Shown: positions 63,301 through 64,000 of the stretch, piece after piece | Position numbering within the stretch: position 1 is the stretch's first letter | Layout: each line of letters begins with the position of its first letter | Source: CAZIHO01 sp964538875 | Lineage (GTDB): Bacteria > Pseudomonadota > Gammaproteobacteria > Chromatiales > Chromatiaceae | Assembly: GCA_964538875.1 (NCBI GenBank) | Contig: CAZIHO010000004.1 | Coordinates: 1 to 64,000 of the forward strand | Direction: 5' to 3' | Length of the DNA stretch: 64,000 bases | The notes under the pieces: generated by a model | The model's input: the letters and a program-made list of their open reading frames with translations, nothing else | Told to the model about the DNA's origin: nothing | Databases searched by the model: none | Program-made: the position numbers and the translations under genes

Positions 63301-64000
63301 CTAGTTCTTGCCCTTGGGTAGGCAGTGGGCGTAACCGGTACGCTGGTAATCCTTGTTCTTCAGCGCCGCCTCCAGGGTATCGCAAATAGTCCGCAAGACC
63401 TGCACCCGGGCGAAATACTTGTTATTCCCGGCGATCAAATGCCAGGGCGCATGCTCGGTACTGGTACGGATGACCATCTCGTTGACCGCGAGCCGATAAG
63501 CGTCCCACTTTTCCCGGTTGCGCCAGTCCTCATCAGTGATTTTATGTTGCTTGTAGGCTATCTGCTCCCGTTCCTTAAAGCGCCTGAGTTGTTCGTCCTT
63601 GCTCACATGGAGCCAGAACTTCATGAGAATGATGCCACTTTCGATCAGTTCCTCCTCAAAATGATTGATCTCCGCGTAGGCGCGGTGCCATTCCGGCGCG
63701 CTGGCGAAACCCTCCACCCGCTCCACCAGCACCCGCCCATACCAGGATCGGTCGTAAATGGTGATATAACCGGCCCGGGGCACGTGACGCCAAAAGCGCC
63801 ACAGATAGTGGTGGGCCTTTTCCTCATCGGTGGGGGCCGCCACGGAAATAGACCGATACAGGCGGGCATCTACTGCGGAGGTAAAACGCCGGATGGCGCC
63901 ACCCTTGCCAGCTGCGTCCCAGCCTTCCAGTACTAAAACGCAGGATCTTTGTTTGCCATAGGCCTTCCAGGCTAACTCACTCGCCCGCACCTCCAGTGTG
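63301..64000 (-). CDS. Polyphosphate kinase 2-family protein (partial, C-terminal part)
   Basis: About 233 residues are visible, continuing past the window edge; the Val at 63990 is probably internal. The PPK2 P-loop is LEGWDAAGKGGAIRRF and the lid region YDRSWYGRVLVERVEGFA; KFWLHVSKDEQLRRFKERE follows. This matches the C-terminal domain of two-domain polyphosphate:AMP phosphotransferases, which make ADP from AMP and polyphosphate, though a one-domain PPK2 cannot be ruled out. It is convergent with the TatD gene. Confidence 0.88.
   Translation of the reverse strand, partial: TLEVRASELAWKAYGKQRSCVLVLEGWDAAGKGGAIRRFTSAVDARLYRSISVAAPTDEEKAHHYLWRFWRHVPRAGYITIYDRSWYGRVLVERVEGFASAPEWHRAYAEINHFEEELIESGIILMKFWLHVSKDEQLRRFKEREQIAYKQHKITDEDWRNREKWDAYRLAVNEMVIRTSTEHAPWHLIAGNNKYFARVQVLRTICDTLEAALKNKDYQRTGYAHCLPKGKN

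Overview
The window reads as an ordinary chromosomal stretch of a GC-rich gammaproteobacterium, on a draft assembly scaffold. The evidence is gene order: rplU-rpmA-obgE-proB beside ispB, rpsT near murJ-ribF-ileS-lspA, guaB-guaA-tadA, metG divergent from apbC/mrp, and tmk-holB-pilZ-tatD are arrangements known from Pseudomonas-like and related gammaproteobacteria. Codon and base use look even throughout. I see no insertion sequences, prophage, CRISPR array or rRNA. The species cannot be named from the sequence. One run of 100 Ns (41933-42032) is flanked by an exact 55-bp duplication, so it looks like an unmerged contig overlap and not missing sequence.

Layout. 1-5.0 kb: the tail of an HD-GYP-type protein, then a minus-strand run of mgtC-like, a ParB-like-nuclease-fold protein, a ZntB/CorA channel, a voltage-gated-type K+ channel and a HerA-like ATPase. 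5.2-7.2 kb: stator genes motA-motB. 7.3-9.8 kb: a CHASE4-type hybrid sensor kinase whose phospho-acceptor His is replaced by Gln. 10-12.6 kb: serS and metY. 12.7-15.7 kb: a tightly coupled minus-strand operon of TlpA-like thioredoxin, DUF4266 lipoprotein, DUF3570 barrel and ApbE flavin transferase. 15.8-20.4 kb: a DUF255 thioredoxin-fold protein, an AstE/M14-like zinc hydrolase and a GCS2-type carboxylate-amine ligase. 20.7-22.8 kb: divergent terZ-like, terD-like and terB-like genes. 22.8-28.8 kb: murJ-ribF-ileS-lspA. 28.8-33.2 kb: a tandem-domain Usp gene and two mgtE genes inserted between murJ and rpsT.

33.3-37.8 kb: rpsT, proB, obgE, rpmA, rplU, ispB and tRNA-Pro(CGG). 37.9-40.9 kb: a class B PBP and SEDS pair that resembles actinobacterial PbpA/RodA more than MrdAB or FtsI/FtsW. 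40.9-45.0 kb: yhdP (AsmA-like), split only by the N gap. 45.2-49.7 kb: metG, apbC and a phosphotransferase. 49.7-53.4 kb: a perfect 16-bp parS-like palindrome, tadA, guaA and guaB. 53.7-58.4 kb: a complete livKHMGF importer operon. 58.5-64 kb: an exported rhodanese, an unknown lipoprotein, a MEKHLA protein, tmk, holB, pilZ, tatD and the C-terminal half of a PPK2-family polyphosphate kinase.

The strongest candidates for new biology are these. (1) The TlpA-DUF4266-DUF3570-ApbE operon: the DUF3570 barrel carries two Asp-Ser-x-Ser-Gly-Ala-Ser motifs resembling ApbE flavinylation sites, which suggests a covalently flavinylated outer-membrane redox protein with its modifying enzyme encoded beside it. 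(2) The ligase/peptidase pair back to back with ter genes, including a TerB protein with a C-terminal Cys-pair knuckle. (3) The Gln-for-His hybrid kinase that keeps its receiver Asp and HPt His. (4) The parS-like site and the PbpA/RodA-type pair.
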